Part shown: positions 7,878-17,413 of the stretch, one piece after another
Layout of the letters: each line of letters opens with the position of its first letter
How positions within the stretch are numbered: the stretch's first letter is position 1
Source: Microbacterium oleivorans
Lineage (GTDB): Bacteria > Actinomycetota > Actinomycetes > Actinomycetales > Microbacteriaceae
Length of the DNA stretch: 64,000 nt
Assembly (NCBI RefSeq): GCF_013389665.1
Contig: NZ_CP058316.1
Span: forward strand, 2,108,001-2,172,000
Reading direction: 5' to 3'
Notes under the pieces: model-generated
What the model saw: the letters and a program-made list of their open reading frames with translations, nothing else
What the model was told of the DNA's origin: nothing
Database searches by the model: none
Position numbers and translations under genes: made by a program

Positions 7878-8548
7878 ACGAGCCCGTCCGTGTCGCGCTG
7901 CAGCCGTTCGCCGCGACCCGCCGCGACGGCCAGCAGCAGGATGCCGCCCACTCCGGCCAGCAGCCAGTTGCTGCGGGCGAGCAGCAGCCGCGGCGACCAG
8001 GCCGGGTCGGGCACGACGACGTCGATGCCGCCGAGATCGGGGGCGTCGTACAGACCCGCCCGCGCGTCGAGGCTGTTCGCCCCGAGGTCGCGCAGGGCGA
8101 TGACCGTTGCCTGCGCGTCGACCATCGGGGCGACGACGGCGACGAGGATCGCCAACACACCCAGGATCGCGAGGCTCGCGGTGGTCGACCGCGAGAACAT
8201 GCGTCCGCGCAGCATCCGTCGCGTCTGCACGAAGACGAAGACGCAGCCCGCGAGGATCAGCAGGCCCATCGAGGCGTTGGGCAGCCATGCCAGCAGGCGC
8301 ACCCAGCCCGACGCGTGCTCGTCGATGATCGTGACGGTGCGGTAGAACGTCTCGACCTCGCTGTCGATGCCCAGGCGCGGCGTGCGGTCCCGCGGCGGAA
8401 CGATGTTCACCGTGAGCATCAGCGACGCCGAGGTCCGCAGCCCGGTGAACAGGATGCCGCCGGCGATCACGGCCAGCGCGATCACCACGGCGATGGCCTG
8501 AGTGATGCCCCCGAGCAGCCGCGCGGCGGGGTCGGTGACGACGGCCAT
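7874..8548 (-). CDS. DUF2975-like membrane protein, copy 3
   Basis: A 224-residue integral membrane protein with about four spans (about 16-36, 88-110, 125-147, 200-216) and two extracytoplasmic parts. It ends RLQRDTDGLV, the same tail as both upstream genes. Start ATG at 8548 overlaps the previous stop (TGATG). The family is usually found with a YozG-like HTH, as here. Role unknown; sensing of membrane state is only a guess. Confidence 0.82.
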   Translation of the reverse strand: MAVVTDPAARLLGGITQAIAVVIALAVIAGGILFTGLRTSASLMLTVNIVPPRDRTPRLGIDSEVETFYRTVTIIDEHASGWVRLLAWLPNASMGLLILAGCVFVFVQTRRMLRGRMFSRSTTASLAILGVLAILVAVVAPMVDAQATVIALRDLGANSLDARAGLYDAPDLGGIDVVVPDPAWSPRLLLARSNWLLAGVGGILLLAVAAGRGERLQRDTDGLV

Positions 8549-9162
8549 CAGACGAGCCCGTCCGTGTCGCGCTGCAGGCGGACGCCGCGGCGGAACGCGA
8601 CCGCGACGAGGCCGACGGCGACACCGACGGCCCACACCGGAGCCCAGGCCCAGAAGTCGAGGAAGTGCAGCGGTTCGACGTCGGTGACGCCGAGCGCCCG
8701 CAGCACGCCGTTGCGTCCTATGTTCTCGAGGACCAGCACGGCGAGCCCGCCCGCGACGACCGACCAGCCGATGACGTCGAAGGCGCGCGCCGTGGCCGGC
8801 ACGAAGAGGCGGCCACGGAGGAAGCTGCGCGCGACGTACATCACGGCGATGATCACGACGAGGCACGCGACGCCCCACAGGATGATCGAGGCCGCGAGCG
8901 CGGCGGCCGTTCCGGCGTCGACCCGGGGTGCGATCACCAGCGCCTTCTCGACGATGCCCTCGACGGAGCCCGTTCCCGACCCGGCGGAGGCGGCGAACGG
9001 CTCGTCGTCGACGTCGATCGTCCAGGCGACGCCGGCCTCGCGGAAGACGTCCAGGAACCGCGCGACGACCGTGAGGACGACGGTGATCGCGGCGCCGATG
9101 CCGAGCATGAGGACGGTGATGGCGTCGGCCGCATCCGAGCGGGGTCCGCGGGTCAGGGTCAT
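8548..9162 (-). CDS. DUF2975-like membrane protein, copy 2
   Basis: A 204-residue membrane protein with four predicted spans (about 15-38, 84-110, 125-147, 170-192) and a Ser/Gly-rich outside loop after the first span. It ends RLQRDTDGLV. Start ATG at 9162 overlaps the stop of the first copy (TGATG), giving translational coupling. It is paralogous to its two neighbours in topology and tail, though the rest of the sequence has diverged strongly. Confidence 0.82.
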   Translation of the reverse strand: MTLTRGPRSDAADAITVLMLGIGAAITVVLTVVARFLDVFREAGVAWTIDVDDEPFAASAGSGTGSVEGIVEKALVIAPRVDAGTAAALAASIILWGVACLVVIIAVMYVARSFLRGRLFVPATARAFDVIGWSVVAGGLAVLVLENIGRNGVLRALGVTDVEPLHFLDFWAWAPVWAVGVAVGLVAVAFRRGVRLQRDTDGLV

Positions 9163-9923
9163 CACACCAGTCCTTCCGTGTCGCGCTGCAGCCTCGAGCC
9201 GTAGCGGAAGATCGCCGCGAGCGCGGCGACGCCCAGGCCGGCGGCGATGGGCCAGAACGGCAGGGTGATGCTCAGCGTCTCGTTCGGCCACCAGTCGAGC
9301 GGGTGCTCGATGCCGGGGATGTCCTCCCACCGTGCGCTGACGAGGGCGAACAGCTCGTGGGAGGCCATGCTGCCGGCGACGTCGGAGAGGAGCTGCGCCG
9401 CGACGCCGCCCGCGGCGACGACCACGGCGGTGGCCATGGTCGCGCGCACGACGGTGCGGTCGAACGCGCGTCCGGCGAGGAGCTGGAAGCAGGCCACCGC
9501 GATGAGGGCCGCGATGGCGGCGGGGATCAGTGCCCAGAGGGCCTGTCCGGCCGTCCACAGGCCGCGGGCGAGGCCGCTGACCCCGGCGACGTCGACGTCG
9601 ACGGCGGTCACGCCGCCGCCGACCACCCGCGCCGTCGGACCGTCGTCGACGGTGACGCCCGGGAGAAGGCCGGGCCAGAACGGCGCGACCGGAACGCTCA
9701 TCCGCGGGGCGTCGGCGCTGAGGTTCTGGATGACCGAGACGACGGCGCCCAGCAGGCTGAAGCTCGCCCACAGCGCCGAGAGCGTCAGCGCGAGACTCAC
9801 GACCGGCGAGGGGTCATCACGTCGGCGGGCGCGAGCGGCCGCGACGAGAAGGAGCGCGACGGCGACCACGACCCCCACGCCGCCCAGGACGGCGACCGGA
9901 CCGATCGCCCAGGCATTCGACAT
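9162..9923 (-). CDS. DUF2975-like membrane protein, copy 1
   Basis: A 253-residue membrane protein, first of the four-gene operon. It adds an N-terminal span (IGPVAVLGGVGVVVAVALLL) not present in the other copies and then follows the same pattern of spans, ending RLQRDTEGLV. The ATG at 9923 is chosen because GAGGAGG lies seven bases upstream; a longer in-frame start at 9962 would run through the candidate operator. Function unknown. Confidence 0.82.
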   Translation of the reverse strand: MSNAWAIGPVAVLGGVGVVVAVALLLVAAARARRRDDPSPVVSLALTLSALWASFSLLGAVVSVIQNLSADAPRMSVPVAPFWPGLLPGVTVDDGPTARVVGGGVTAVDVDVAGVSGLARGLWTAGQALWALIPAAIAALIAVACFQLLAGRAFDRTVVRATMATAVVVAAGGVAAQLLSDVAGSMASHELFALVSARWEDIPGIEHPLDWWPNETLSITLPFWPIAAGLGVAALAAIFRYGSRLQRDTEGLV

Positions 9924-9937
9924 CCGGGTCCTCCTCA

Positions 9938-9961
9938 TATCGACATTCGTTGTTATCGACA
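9938..9961 (-). promoter_or_regulatory. Direct-repeat operator candidate of the DUF2975-like operon
   Basis: The octamer TATCGACA is found at 9938-9945 and 9954-9961 (16 bp apart, top strand), immediately upstream of the ribosome site of the membrane operon. The operon encodes its own HTH protein, so an autorepression site is likely. The spacing puts both copies on one face of the helix. Confidence 0.45.
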
Positions 9962-10097
9962 AACGTTATGTCCTGGATGGTCCGAACCGCAACCTCCGGT
10001 GCGCTATGCCGACGGCGAACACGGGCATACCCGTATCCCCGCCTGGTTAATCTCTTTCGTAAGCGCCCGGAATCCCGGCGCTCGGAGGAGGCTGACG

Positions 10098-12623
10098 ATG
10101 TTCGAGAGATTCACGGATCGTGCCCGTCGCGTGGTCGTGCTCGCCCAAGAAGAGGCGAAGATGCTCAACCACAACTACATCGGGACCGAGCACATCCTCC
10201 TGGGTCTGATCCACGAGGGTGAAGGCGTCGCGGCCAAGGCCCTCGAGAGCCTCGGCATCTCGCTCGACGCCGTGCGCGAGCAGGTCCAGGACATCATCGG
10301 TCAGGGGCAGCAGCAGCCGACCGGTCACATCCCGTTCACGCCGCGTGCGAAGAAGGTCCTCGAGCTGTCGCTGCGCGAAGCGCTCCAGCTCGGACACAAC
10401 TACATCGGGACCGAGCACATCCTGCTCGGCCTCATCCGCGAGGGCGAGGGCGTTGCTGCCCAGGTGCTCGTCAAGCTCGGCGCCGACCTGAACAAGGTGC
10501 GCCAGCAGGTCATCCAGCTGCTCAGCGGCTACCAGGGCAAGGAGCCCGCCGGCGCGACCGTCGGTGCGGGCGAGCAGGCACAGGCGCCCCAGGGCGGCTC
10601 GGCCGTGCTCGACCAGTTCGGGCGCAACCTCACCCAGGCCGCGCGCGACAACAAGCTCGACCCGGTGATCGGTCGCGAGAAGGAGATCGAGCGGGTCATG
10701 CAGATCCTCTCGCGCCGCTCCAAGAACAACCCGGTGCTGATCGGCGAGCCCGGCGTCGGCAAGACCGCCGTCGTGGAGGGTCTGGCCCAGGCCATCGTCA
10801 AGGGCGAGGTGCCCGAGACGCTCAAGGACAAGCAGGTCTACTCGCTCGACCTCGGCTCCCTCATCGCCGGTTCCCGCTACCGCGGTGACTTCGAAGAGCG
10901 CCTGAAGAAGGTCACCAAGGAGATCCGCACCCGCGGCGACATCATCGTCTTCATCGACGAGATCCACTCGCTCGTCGGTGCCGGTGCGGCCGAGGGTGCG
11001 ATCGACGCCGCGTCGATCCTCAAGCCGCTCCTCGCCCGTGGTGAGCTCCAGACCATCGGAGCCACGACGCTCGACGAGTACCGCAAGCACTTCGAGAAGG
11101 ACGCCGCGCTGGAGCGTCGGTTCCAGCCGATCCAGGTCGGCGAGCCGAGCATCCCCCACGCCATCAACATCCTGAAGGGACTGCGCGACCGCTACGAGGC
11201 GCACCACAAGGTCCAGATCACCGACGGTGCGCTCGTGGCCGCGGCCAACCTCGCCGACCGGTACGTCAGCGACCGCTTCCTGCCCGACAAGGCCATCGAC
11301 CTGATCGACGAGGCGGGCGCCCGCCTGCGCCTGTCGATCCTGTCGTCGCCGCCGGAGCTCCGCGAGTTCGACGAGAAGATCGCGAAGGTCCGTGAGGACA
11401 AGGAGCGCGCGAGCGAGGAGCAGGACTTCGAGAAGGCCGCGTCGCTGCGCGACGAGGAGAAGTCCCTGCTCGCCGAGCGTCTGCGCCTCGAGAAGCAGTG
11501 GCGCTCGGGTGACGTCGCGACCCACGCGGTGGTCGACGAGGGGCTGATCGCCGAGGTGCTCGCCCAGGCCACCGGCATCCCCGTCTTCAAGCTCACCGAG
11601 GAGGAGACCAGCCGACTCGTGTTCATGGAGAAGGCGCTCCACCAGCGGGTCGTCGGCCAGGAGGAGGCGATCGCCGCGCTCTCGCGCACGATCCGCCGCC
11701 AGCGTGCGGGTCTGAAGGACCCCAAGCGCCCCTCCGGATCGTTCATCTTCGCCGGCCCGACCGGTGTCGGAAAGACCGAGCTGGCCAAGGCGCTCGCCGA
11801 GTTCCTCTTCGACGATGAGGGCGCGCTGATCTCGCTCGACATGTCGGAGTTCGGTGAGAAGCACACCGTCTCGCGTCTGTTCGGCGCCCCTCCCGGGTTC
11901 GTCGGATTCGAAGAGGGCGGCCAGCTCACCGAGAAGGTGCGTCGCAAGCCGTTCTCGGTCGTGCTCTTCGACGAGATCGAGAAGGCCCACCCCGACATCT
12001 TCAACTCGCTCCTGCAGATCCTCGAAGAGGGTCGTCTGACCGACGGTCAGGGCCGCGTGATCGACTTCAAGAACACCGTGATCATCATGACGACGAACCT
12101 CGGTTCGTCGGCGATCGCCGGAGGCCCCGTCGGCTTCCAGGTCGAGGGCAACGCGCAGACGAGCTACGAGCGGATGAAGGGCAAGGTCGACGAGGAGCTC
12201 AAGCGGCACTTCAAGCCCGAGTTCCTCAACCGTGTCGATGACGTCATCGTCTTCCCGCAGCTGAACAAGGCCGAGCTCCACCAGATCGTGGGCCTGTTCA
12301 CCAAGCGCCTGAGCGACCGTCTGCTCGACCGCGACATGACGGTCGAGCTGTCGGACGCCGCGAAGGACCGGCTGATCGAGATCGGATTCGACCCGACGCT
12401 CGGCGCTCGTCCGCTGCGCCGTGCGATGCAGCGCGAGATCGAGGACCAGCTGAGCGAGCGCATCCTGCACGGCGAGCTCAGCGCCGGCGACCACGTCAAG
12501 GTGGATGCCGCGGACGGCAAGTTCGTCTTCGCGACGGCACCCCGCGAGGACAAGGTCGCCGTGGGTATCGGAGCGGCCGGCGAGATCGCCGCGACGCCCG
12601 ACATCGCCGCCAGCGGCAGCTGA
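10098..12623 (+). CDS. clpC: ATP-dependent Clp protease ATP-binding subunit ClpC
   Basis: The 841-residue AAA+ unfoldase feeds substrates to ClpP. It shows two Clp N repeats (about 1-145, both with [14 protein letters not shown]), a first ATPase with Walker [10 protein letters not shown] near residue 216, a UVR/middle domain (about 415-465, [15 protein letters not shown]) where adaptor proteins dock, and a second ATPase with [10 protein letters not shown] near 554. The C terminus is the D2-small domain followed by a short Ala/Gly tail. ATG 10098 has GGAGGAG upstream and is the family start. It is monocistronic and ends in a strong palindrome. Confidence 0.97.
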   Translation: MFERFTDRARRVVVLAQEEAKMLNHNYIGTEHILLGLIHEGEGVAAKALESLGISLDAVREQVQDIIGQGQQQPTGHIPFTPRAKKVLELSLREALQLGHNYIGTEHILLGLIREGEGVAAQVLVKLGADLNKVRQQVIQLLSGYQGKEPAGATVGAGEQAQAPQGGSAVLDQFGRNLTQAARDNKLDPVIGREKEIERVMQILSRRSKNNPVLIGEPGVGKTAVVEGLAQAIVKGEVPETLKDKQVYSLDLGSLIAGSRYRGDFEERLKKVTKEIRTRGDIIVFIDEIHSLVGAGAAEGAIDAASILKPLLARGELQTIGATTLDEYRKHFEKDAALERRFQPIQVGEPSIPHAINILKGLRDRYEAHHKVQITDGALVAAANLADRYVSDRFLPDKAIDLIDEAGARLRLSILSSPPELREFDEKIAKVREDKERASEEQDFEKAASLRDEEKSLLAERLRLEKQWRSGDVATHAVVDEGLIAEVLAQATGIPVFKLTEEETSRLVFMEKALHQRVVGQEEAIAALSRTIRRQRAGLKDPKRPSGSFIFAGPTGVGKTELAKALAEFLFDDEGALISLDMSEFGEKHTVSRLFGAPPGFVGFEEGGQLTEKVRRKPFSVVLFDEIEKAHPDIFNSLLQILEEGRLTDGQGRVIDFKNTVIIMTTNLGSSAIAGGPVGFQVEGNAQTSYERMKGKVDEELKRHFKPEFLNRVDDVIVFPQLNKAELHQIVGLFTKRLSDRLLDRDMTVELSDAAKDRLIEIGFDPTLGARPLRRAMQREIEDQLSERILHGELSAGDHVKVDAADGKFVFATAPREDKVAVGIGAAGEIAATPDIAASGS

Positions 12624-12643
12624 TCCGCGAGAGTCGAATCGTC

Positions 12644-12679
12644 CGAGAGGGGCGGATGCCGCGGCATCCGCCCCTCTCG
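12644..12679 (+). terminator. 36-nt perfect palindrome after clpC
   Basis: Seventeen bases at 12644-12660 pair without mismatch with 12663-12679, leaving only GC at the centre, so the whole 36 nt is self-complementary. It lies 21 bases after the clpC stop. There is no U tract, as is common for actinobacterial intrinsic terminators. It would work from either strand. Confidence 0.7.
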
Positions 12680-12718
12680 TCGTCTCCGCCCGGGCCGTTC
12701 GCGCGCCCGCTGGGCTTC

Positions 12719-13400
12719 GGGGTGCTTTCGTCACCGCGAAGCACGCGCCTCGCGCTCCTGCTCTGGTTCGGGGTGCTCTCGTCACCGTGGGGCGTGCGGC
12801 TCGCGCTCCTGCTCTGGTTCGGGGTGCTTTCGTCACCGTGGGGCGTGCGGTCGCGCGGCTGCTGGGGTTTTGGGGTGCTTTCGTCACCGTGGGGCGGGTG
12901 GTCGCGCGGCTGCTGGGGTTTTGGGGTGCTTTCGTCACTGTGGGGCGTGCGGCTCGCGCTCCATGGTGACGGAGCCGCCCCAGGGCGGGTGGTTCGTGCG
13001 GCTGCTGCGGTTTGGGGTGCTTTCGTCCCTGTGGGGCGTGCGGCTCGCGCTCCATGGTGACGGAGCCGCCCCGGGGCGGGTGGTTCGTGCGGCTGCTGCG
13101 GTTTGGGGTGCTTTCGTGCCTGTGGGGCGTGCGGCTCGCGCTCCATGGTGACGGAGCCGCCCCGGGGCGGGTGGTTCGTGCGCCTGCTGGGGTTTGGGGT
13201 GCTCTCGTCGCCGTGGGGCGGGTGGTTCGTGCGCTAGCTGGGGTTTGGGGTGCTCTCGTCGCCGTGGGGCGGGTGGTTCGTGCGCTAGCTGGGGTTTGGG
13301 GTGCTTTCGTCACCGTGGGGCGTGGGTTCGCGCGGCTGCTGGGGTTTGGGGTGCTTTCGTCACCGTGGGGCGGGTGGTTCGCGCTCCACGGTGATGGAGC
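12719..13400. repeat. Nested 51/91-bp tandem repeat cluster
   Basis: The phrase GGGGTGCT[T/C]TCGT recurs at 12719, 12770, 12821, 12872, 12923, 13014, 13105, 13196, 13247, 13298 and 13348. Steps are 51 bp, except three of 91 bp where an extra 40 bp block (containing TCCATGGTGACGGAGCCGCC) is inserted, and one of 50. Because 51 is divisible by three, open frames appear on both strands, but they have no start signals or family resemblance and are not treated as genes. The stretch 12680-13583 therefore contains no supported gene, only repeats. Confidence 0.85.
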
Positions 13401-13424
13401 CGCCCCGGCTCGGGCCACACCCCG

Positions 13425-13580
13425 GCGCGGGCCGCCCCGGCCCGGGCCACCCACCCCCGCGCGGGCCACCCCCGGCGCGGGCCACCCCCGGCGCGGGCCA
13501 CCCCCGGCGCGGGCCACCCCCGGCCCGGGTCACCCACCCCCGGCGCGGGCCACCCCCGGCCCGGGTCACCCCCGGGGAGG
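13425..13580. repeat. 16-bp GC tandem repeats
   Basis: A near-perfect 16 bp unit, GCGCGGGCCACCCCCG, is repeated head to tail with variants carrying CCCGGGTCAC and short insertions. The block abuts the 51/91-bp repeats on one side and the stop codon of the permease gene on the other. It is over 85% G+C. No gene is seen in it. It may block or terminate transcription from either side. Confidence 0.8.
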
Positions 13581-13583
13581 CGG

Positions 13584-15131
13584 TCAGGCGCGGGGGTCGT
13601 GGCCGAACACCTCGGACTCGAGGGTGTCGTACCCCTCGCGCTGCGGGTCGCGGTGCAGGCCGCCGGAGAGGGCGTACTCCTCCTCGGGCGAGAGGATGAG
13701 GCGCTTGCGACCGTAGAGGGCGAAGCCGAGGAAGATCACCGCGTAGACGACGATGATGGCGACGATGGCGAGGAAGAAGGTCGGGTTCAGCAGCAGGCCC
13801 ACGAAGACGATCGCCGCGATGACGGCGGCCGAGTAGGCGCCGAACAGACCCCACGGGCTCCTGTACGGCCGCTCGGCGTGGGGGAACTCCCGCCGCAGGA
13901 CGATGAACGACACCATCTGCAGGAAGTACGCGAGCACGGCCCCCCACACGGCGATGTTCAGCACGATCGCGCCGGCCGGGCTCGCGTCGCCGCCGGCCGC
14001 CTGCACGATGACGAGCGCGAGGAAGCCGATCACGGCGCCGACGACGAGGGCGACCCACGGAGTCTTGCTCTTGCCGGTCAGCGACAGCCACCGCGGGTAG
14101 TAGCCCGCGCGCGAGAGCGAGTACATGTTGCGTCCGTAGGCGAACATGATGCCCATCAGCGAGGCGAGCAGTCCGATCAGCGCGAGGAGGGCCAGGATGG
14201 CGGCCGCCTGGGGCGGGAGGAACGCCTTGAAGCCGTCGAGGAGCGGCTCGACCGAGCCGCCGGTGGCCTCGGCGCCGAGGACGCCGGTGTTGAGGAACAG
14301 GACGATCAGACCGGTGACGATGAGCGTGCCGCGCGCCCAGAGACCGGCTCGGGGGATGTCGCGCGCGGGGTGGTGCGACTCCTCCGCGGCCAGCGGCAGC
14401 TCCTCGATGCCGAGGAAGAACCACATCGCGAAGGGGAGGGCGAACAGGATCGCCCCGACGCCCTCGGGAAGGAAGGGCGAGGACCCGACGGCATCCGGGT
14501 TCGGCGCCATGTTCCACAGCGAGCTCCAGTCGAACGCGCCCGACGCGAGGGCCATGACGCCGAAGACGACGATGATGCCGATGGAGATGATCGAGACCAC
14601 GATCGCGAAGCCGAACGAGATGGCGGCGCCGGCGGCGTTGAGGCCGATGAAGAGGGCGTAGAGGATGATCCACCACACCCATCCCGGAAGGCTCACGCCC
14701 GTCAGCAGCTCGAGGGCCTGGTCGGCGTACGAGCCCGAAAAGTACACGACGACCGCGGTGGTCGCGACGTACTCGATCGTCTCGGCCAGCCCCGTGGCGA
14801 GTCCGCCCCAGGGGCCCATCGCCGAGCGTGAGAACGAGTAGGCCCCACCGGTGTGGGGCATGGCCGCGGCCATCTCGCCGATCGAGAAGGTCAGGCCGTA
14901 GTACATCAGCACGAGCACCGCGAAGGCGATCAGCATGCCGCCGAATCCGGCGAAGTCGACGCCGAAGTTCCATCCCGAGAAGTCCCCCGAGATGACCGCC
15001 GCGACCGCGAGGCCCCAGAGTCCCCACACTCCGGCCGATCGCTTGAGCGTGCGCTTCTCGAAGTAGCCGTCCCCGGCCCGGGTGTAAGTGGCGCCGGCGA
15101 CTTTCTGCGCGGCACTGCTCGAATCGGACAT
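13584..15131 (-). CDS. APC-family amine/amino acid permease, ethanolamine permease-like
   Basis: The 515-residue membrane protein has about 12 spans of the APC superfamily. The segment VISGDFSGWNFG near residue 48 and ETIEYVATTA near 122 are typical of the ethanolamine permease branch. It is divergent from a GS-like gamma-glutamyl ligase gene with a 172 bp gap and belongs to the same catabolic block. It probably imports ethanolamine or a related primary amine; other amino acids cannot be excluded. ATG 15131 is followed by a soluble N terminus of about 30 residues. Confidence 0.85.
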   Translation of the reverse strand: MSDSSSAAQKVAGATYTRAGDGYFEKRTLKRSAGVWGLWGLAVAAVISGDFSGWNFGVDFAGFGGMLIAFAVLVLMYYGLTFSIGEMAAAMPHTGGAYSFSRSAMGPWGGLATGLAETIEYVATTAVVVYFSGSYADQALELLTGVSLPGWVWWIILYALFIGLNAAGAAISFGFAIVVSIISIGIIVVFGVMALASGAFDWSSLWNMAPNPDAVGSSPFLPEGVGAILFALPFAMWFFLGIEELPLAAEESHHPARDIPRAGLWARGTLIVTGLIVLFLNTGVLGAEATGGSVEPLLDGFKAFLPPQAAAILALLALIGLLASLMGIMFAYGRNMYSLSRAGYYPRWLSLTGKSKTPWVALVVGAVIGFLALVIVQAAGGDASPAGAIVLNIAVWGAVLAYFLQMVSFIVLRREFPHAERPYRSPWGLFGAYSAAVIAAIVFVGLLLNPTFFLAIVAIIVVYAVIFLGFALYGRKRLILSPEEEYALSGGLHRDPQREGYDTLESEVFGHDPRA

Positions 15132-15217
15132 GCGACCTCCGTGGCGTCGGATCGGCGGCCAGGGCGGGCCGCCTCGGGTCGGCGCTCGCCTGCGCCTTGG
15201 CCAGCAGTGTGGAGCCT

Positions 15218-15240
15218 ATTGGTATGGCATGTCTACCTTT
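15218..15240. promoter_or_regulatory. Possible GntR operator between permease and ligase
   Basis: The AT-richer island 15218-15250 in the divergent gap contains GGTA (15221-15224) and TACC (15234-15237) in inverted order around nine bases. FCD-type GntR regulators bind short inverted repeats, and one is encoded at the end of this gene block. The symmetry is weak, so this is only a candidate site. Confidence 0.3.
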
Positions 15241-15303
15241 GGCGTGTAAGTTCTGCGTTACGACTCCGCGCACGGCGTGAGTCGACACCGGGAAGGACGA
15301 CGG

Positions 15304-16659
15304 ATGCCGGGCACGCTGACGGCGGCGCAACTCGACGCCGCGATCGAATCGGGCGAGATCGACACGGTCATCGTCGCGTTCCCCGACGCGCAGGGACGCC
15401 TCGTCGGCAAGCGCGTCTCGGGCCGCTTCTGGCAGGACACCGTGCTGCCGCACGGGGCAGAGGCTTGCAACTACCTGCTCTCGGTCGACGTCGACGTGAA
15501 CACCGTCGACGGCTACGCGATGTCGAGCTGGGAGAAGGGCTACGGCGACATGACGCTGGTGCCCGATCTCACGACACTGCGCCGCATCCCCTGGCAGCCC
15601 GGCACGGCACTCGTCATGGCCGATCTCGGCTGGGAGGGCGGGGATGCCGTCGTGCAGGCGCCCCGCAGCATCCTCGACGCCCAGCGGGCACGCCTCGCGG
15701 AACGGGGACTGACGGCATTCGCGGGGACGGAGCTGGAGTTCATCGTGTTCGACGACGGCTTCCGCGAGGCCTGGGCGAAGGGGTATCGGGGGCTCCGGGC
15801 CTCGACGGACTACAACGTCGACTACAACCTGCTCGCGACCACGCGGCTCGAGCCGCTGCTGCGCGACATCCGTCGGGGGATGGACGGTGCGGGCATGTAC
15901 TGCGAGGGCGTCAAGGGCGAGTGCAACGACGGCCAGCAGGAGATCTCCTTCCGTTTCGCGGAGGTTCTCGAGACCGCCGACAACCACACGATCTACAAGA
16001 ACGGCGCGAAGGAGATCGCCGACACCCACGGCAAGTCGCTCACGTTCATGGCGAAGTTCGATCAGCGCGAGGGCAACAGCTGCCACATTCACCTGTCGGT
16101 GCGCGGCGTCGACGGCGAGCCGGTCATGGCAGGTGATGGCGACCACGGGTTCAGCCCCCTCATGGAGCACTGGATCGCGGGCATCCTCGCGACCCTGCGC
16201 GAGTTCACCCTCTTGTACGCGCCGACGATCAACTCCTACAAGCGTTACGCCACAGGCTCGTTCGCTCCGACCGGCGTCGCGTGGGGCGTGGACAACCGCA
16301 CGTGCGCTCTGCGCGTCGTCGGACACGGCGCGTCGCTGCGGGTCGAGAACCGCGTCCCCGGTGGCGACGTCAACCCCTACCTGGCGATCGCGGCCATCAT
16401 CGCCGGCGGGCTGCACGGCATCGACAACGAGCTGCCGTTGCCTGCCGCCCTCACCGGGAACGCCTACGACTCCGACGTCGCCCATCTGCCCACCACGCTG
16501 CGCGAAGCGGCCGCCCTCTTCGAGGCGTCCGAGATCGCACGGGCCGCGTTCGGCGAGGACGTCGTCGCCCACTACCTGAACCAGGCGCGCGTCGAGGTCG
16601 ACGCCTTCGACGCGGCCGTCACCGACTGGGAGCGCATCCGTGGCTTCGAACGACTCTGA
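15304..16659 (+). CDS. Glutamine synthetase-like gamma-glutamylamine ligase
   Basis: A 451-residue member of the GS superfamily, shorter than housekeeping GlnA. It has the beta-grasp N domain and the catalytic domain with metal-binding Glu143/Glu145 (GTELEF), NSCHIHLS and NRVPGGDVNPYLA. Such GS-like enzymes (PuuA, GlnA3, GlnA4) attach glutamate to an amine using ATP. With an ethanolamine-type permease, a C26 hydrolase and an aldehyde dehydrogenase it fits gamma-glutamyl-ethanolamine or gamma-glutamyl-polyamine formation. ATG 15304 is chosen for GGAAGGA at 15291; the substrate is inferred. Confidence 0.88.
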   Translation: MPGTLTAAQLDAAIESGEIDTVIVAFPDAQGRLVGKRVSGRFWQDTVLPHGAEACNYLLSVDVDVNTVDGYAMSSWEKGYGDMTLVPDLTTLRRIPWQPGTALVMADLGWEGGDAVVQAPRSILDAQRARLAERGLTAFAGTELEFIVFDDGFREAWAKGYRGLRASTDYNVDYNLLATTRLEPLLRDIRRGMDGAGMYCEGVKGECNDGQQEISFRFAEVLETADNHTIYKNGAKEIADTHGKSLTFMAKFDQREGNSCHIHLSVRGVDGEPVMAGDGDHGFSPLMEHWIAGILATLREFTLLYAPTINSYKRYATGSFAPTGVAWGVDNRTCALRVVGHGASLRVENRVPGGDVNPYLAIAAIIAGGLHGIDNELPLPAALTGNAYDSDVAHLPTTLREAAALFEASEIARAAFGEDVVAHYLNQARVEVDAFDAAVTDWERIRGFERL

Positions 16660-17413
16660 CCCCCGGCCCGTCGTCGGGCTGACGACCTACCTCGAGCGGG
16701 CCAGGCAGGGGGTCTGGGACGTCCGGGCCAGCTTCCTGCCGCAGCAGTACTTCGATTCCGTCACCGCATCGGGGGGAGTGGCCGTGCTCCTGCCGCCGCA
16801 GCCCTCGCCGGAGGCGGCTGCGAGCGCCGTGCTGGACGGACTCGACGGGCTCATCCTCACCGGCGGACTCGACGTGCAGCCCGAGCTCTACGGTGCGCCG
16901 CGCCACCCGCTGACCGACCCCGCGCGCCCCGATCGCGACGACTGGGAGCTCGCCCTGCTGCGGGGCGCGCGCCAGCGCGGCATCCCTGTCTTCGGCATCT
17001 GCCGCGGCCTGCAGTTGATCAACGTCGCCGCGGGCGGCACGCTGCACCAGCACCTTCCCGAGGTCCTCGGCACCGAGCGTTTCCGGATCGGCGGCGGGGT
17101 CTTCGCCGACAACACCGTGGTCGTGGATGCCGGCAGCCGGCTGGCGGGGCTCGTCGGCGACGGCGAGCTGTCGGTGAAGAGCTACCACCATCAGGGCGTC
17201 GACCGCGTCGGGGACGGACTCGTGGTGACCGCGCGCACCGACGACGGGCTCGTGCAGGCGTTCGAGGCGCCGGGACGGGAGTACCTCGTGGCCGTGCAGT
17301 GGCATCCCGAGGAGAACTCCGAGGATCGGCGGCTCTTCCTCGGGCTCGTCGCCGCGGCGGCCGAGCACGCGGTGCAGCGCGCGACGCGCGCCCGCGAGGC
17401 GGTGGACGCATGA
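16640..17413 (+). CDS. Gamma-glutamyl-gamma-aminobutyrate hydrolase-like (peptidase C26)
   Basis: The 257-residue class I amidotransferase-like enzyme shows the nucleophile Cys121 in FGICRG and the His222/Glu224 dyad in QWHPEE. PuuD of E. coli, in this family, removes the gamma-glutamyl group at the end of putrescine degradation. The GTG start lies inside the last codons of the ligase gene (20 bp overlap), and its stop overlaps the next start, so the genes are translated together. The substrate should be the oxidised gamma-glutamyl product of the pathway. Confidence 0.9.
   Translation: MASNDSDPRPVVGLTTYLERARQGVWDVRASFLPQQYFDSVTASGGVAVLLPPQPSPEAAASAVLDGLDGLILTGGLDVQPELYGAPRHPLTDPARPDRDDWELALLRGARQRGIPVFGICRGLQLINVAAGGTLHQHLPEVLGTERFRIGGGVFADNTVVVDAGSRLAGLVGDGELSVKSYHHQGVDRVGDGLVVTARTDDGLVQAFEAPGREYLVAVQWHPEENSEDRRLFLGLVAAAAEHAVQRATRAREAVDA

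Noticed and set aside
12719..13400. CRISPR array.
   Set aside because: Units are 51 or 91 bp head to tail, without unique spacers, and no cas gene is present.
10047..13517. A very long open frame on the minus strand opposite clpC.
   Set aside because: It is the GC-skew shadow of clpC in codon register and of 51-bp repeats; the product has no domain and no start signal.
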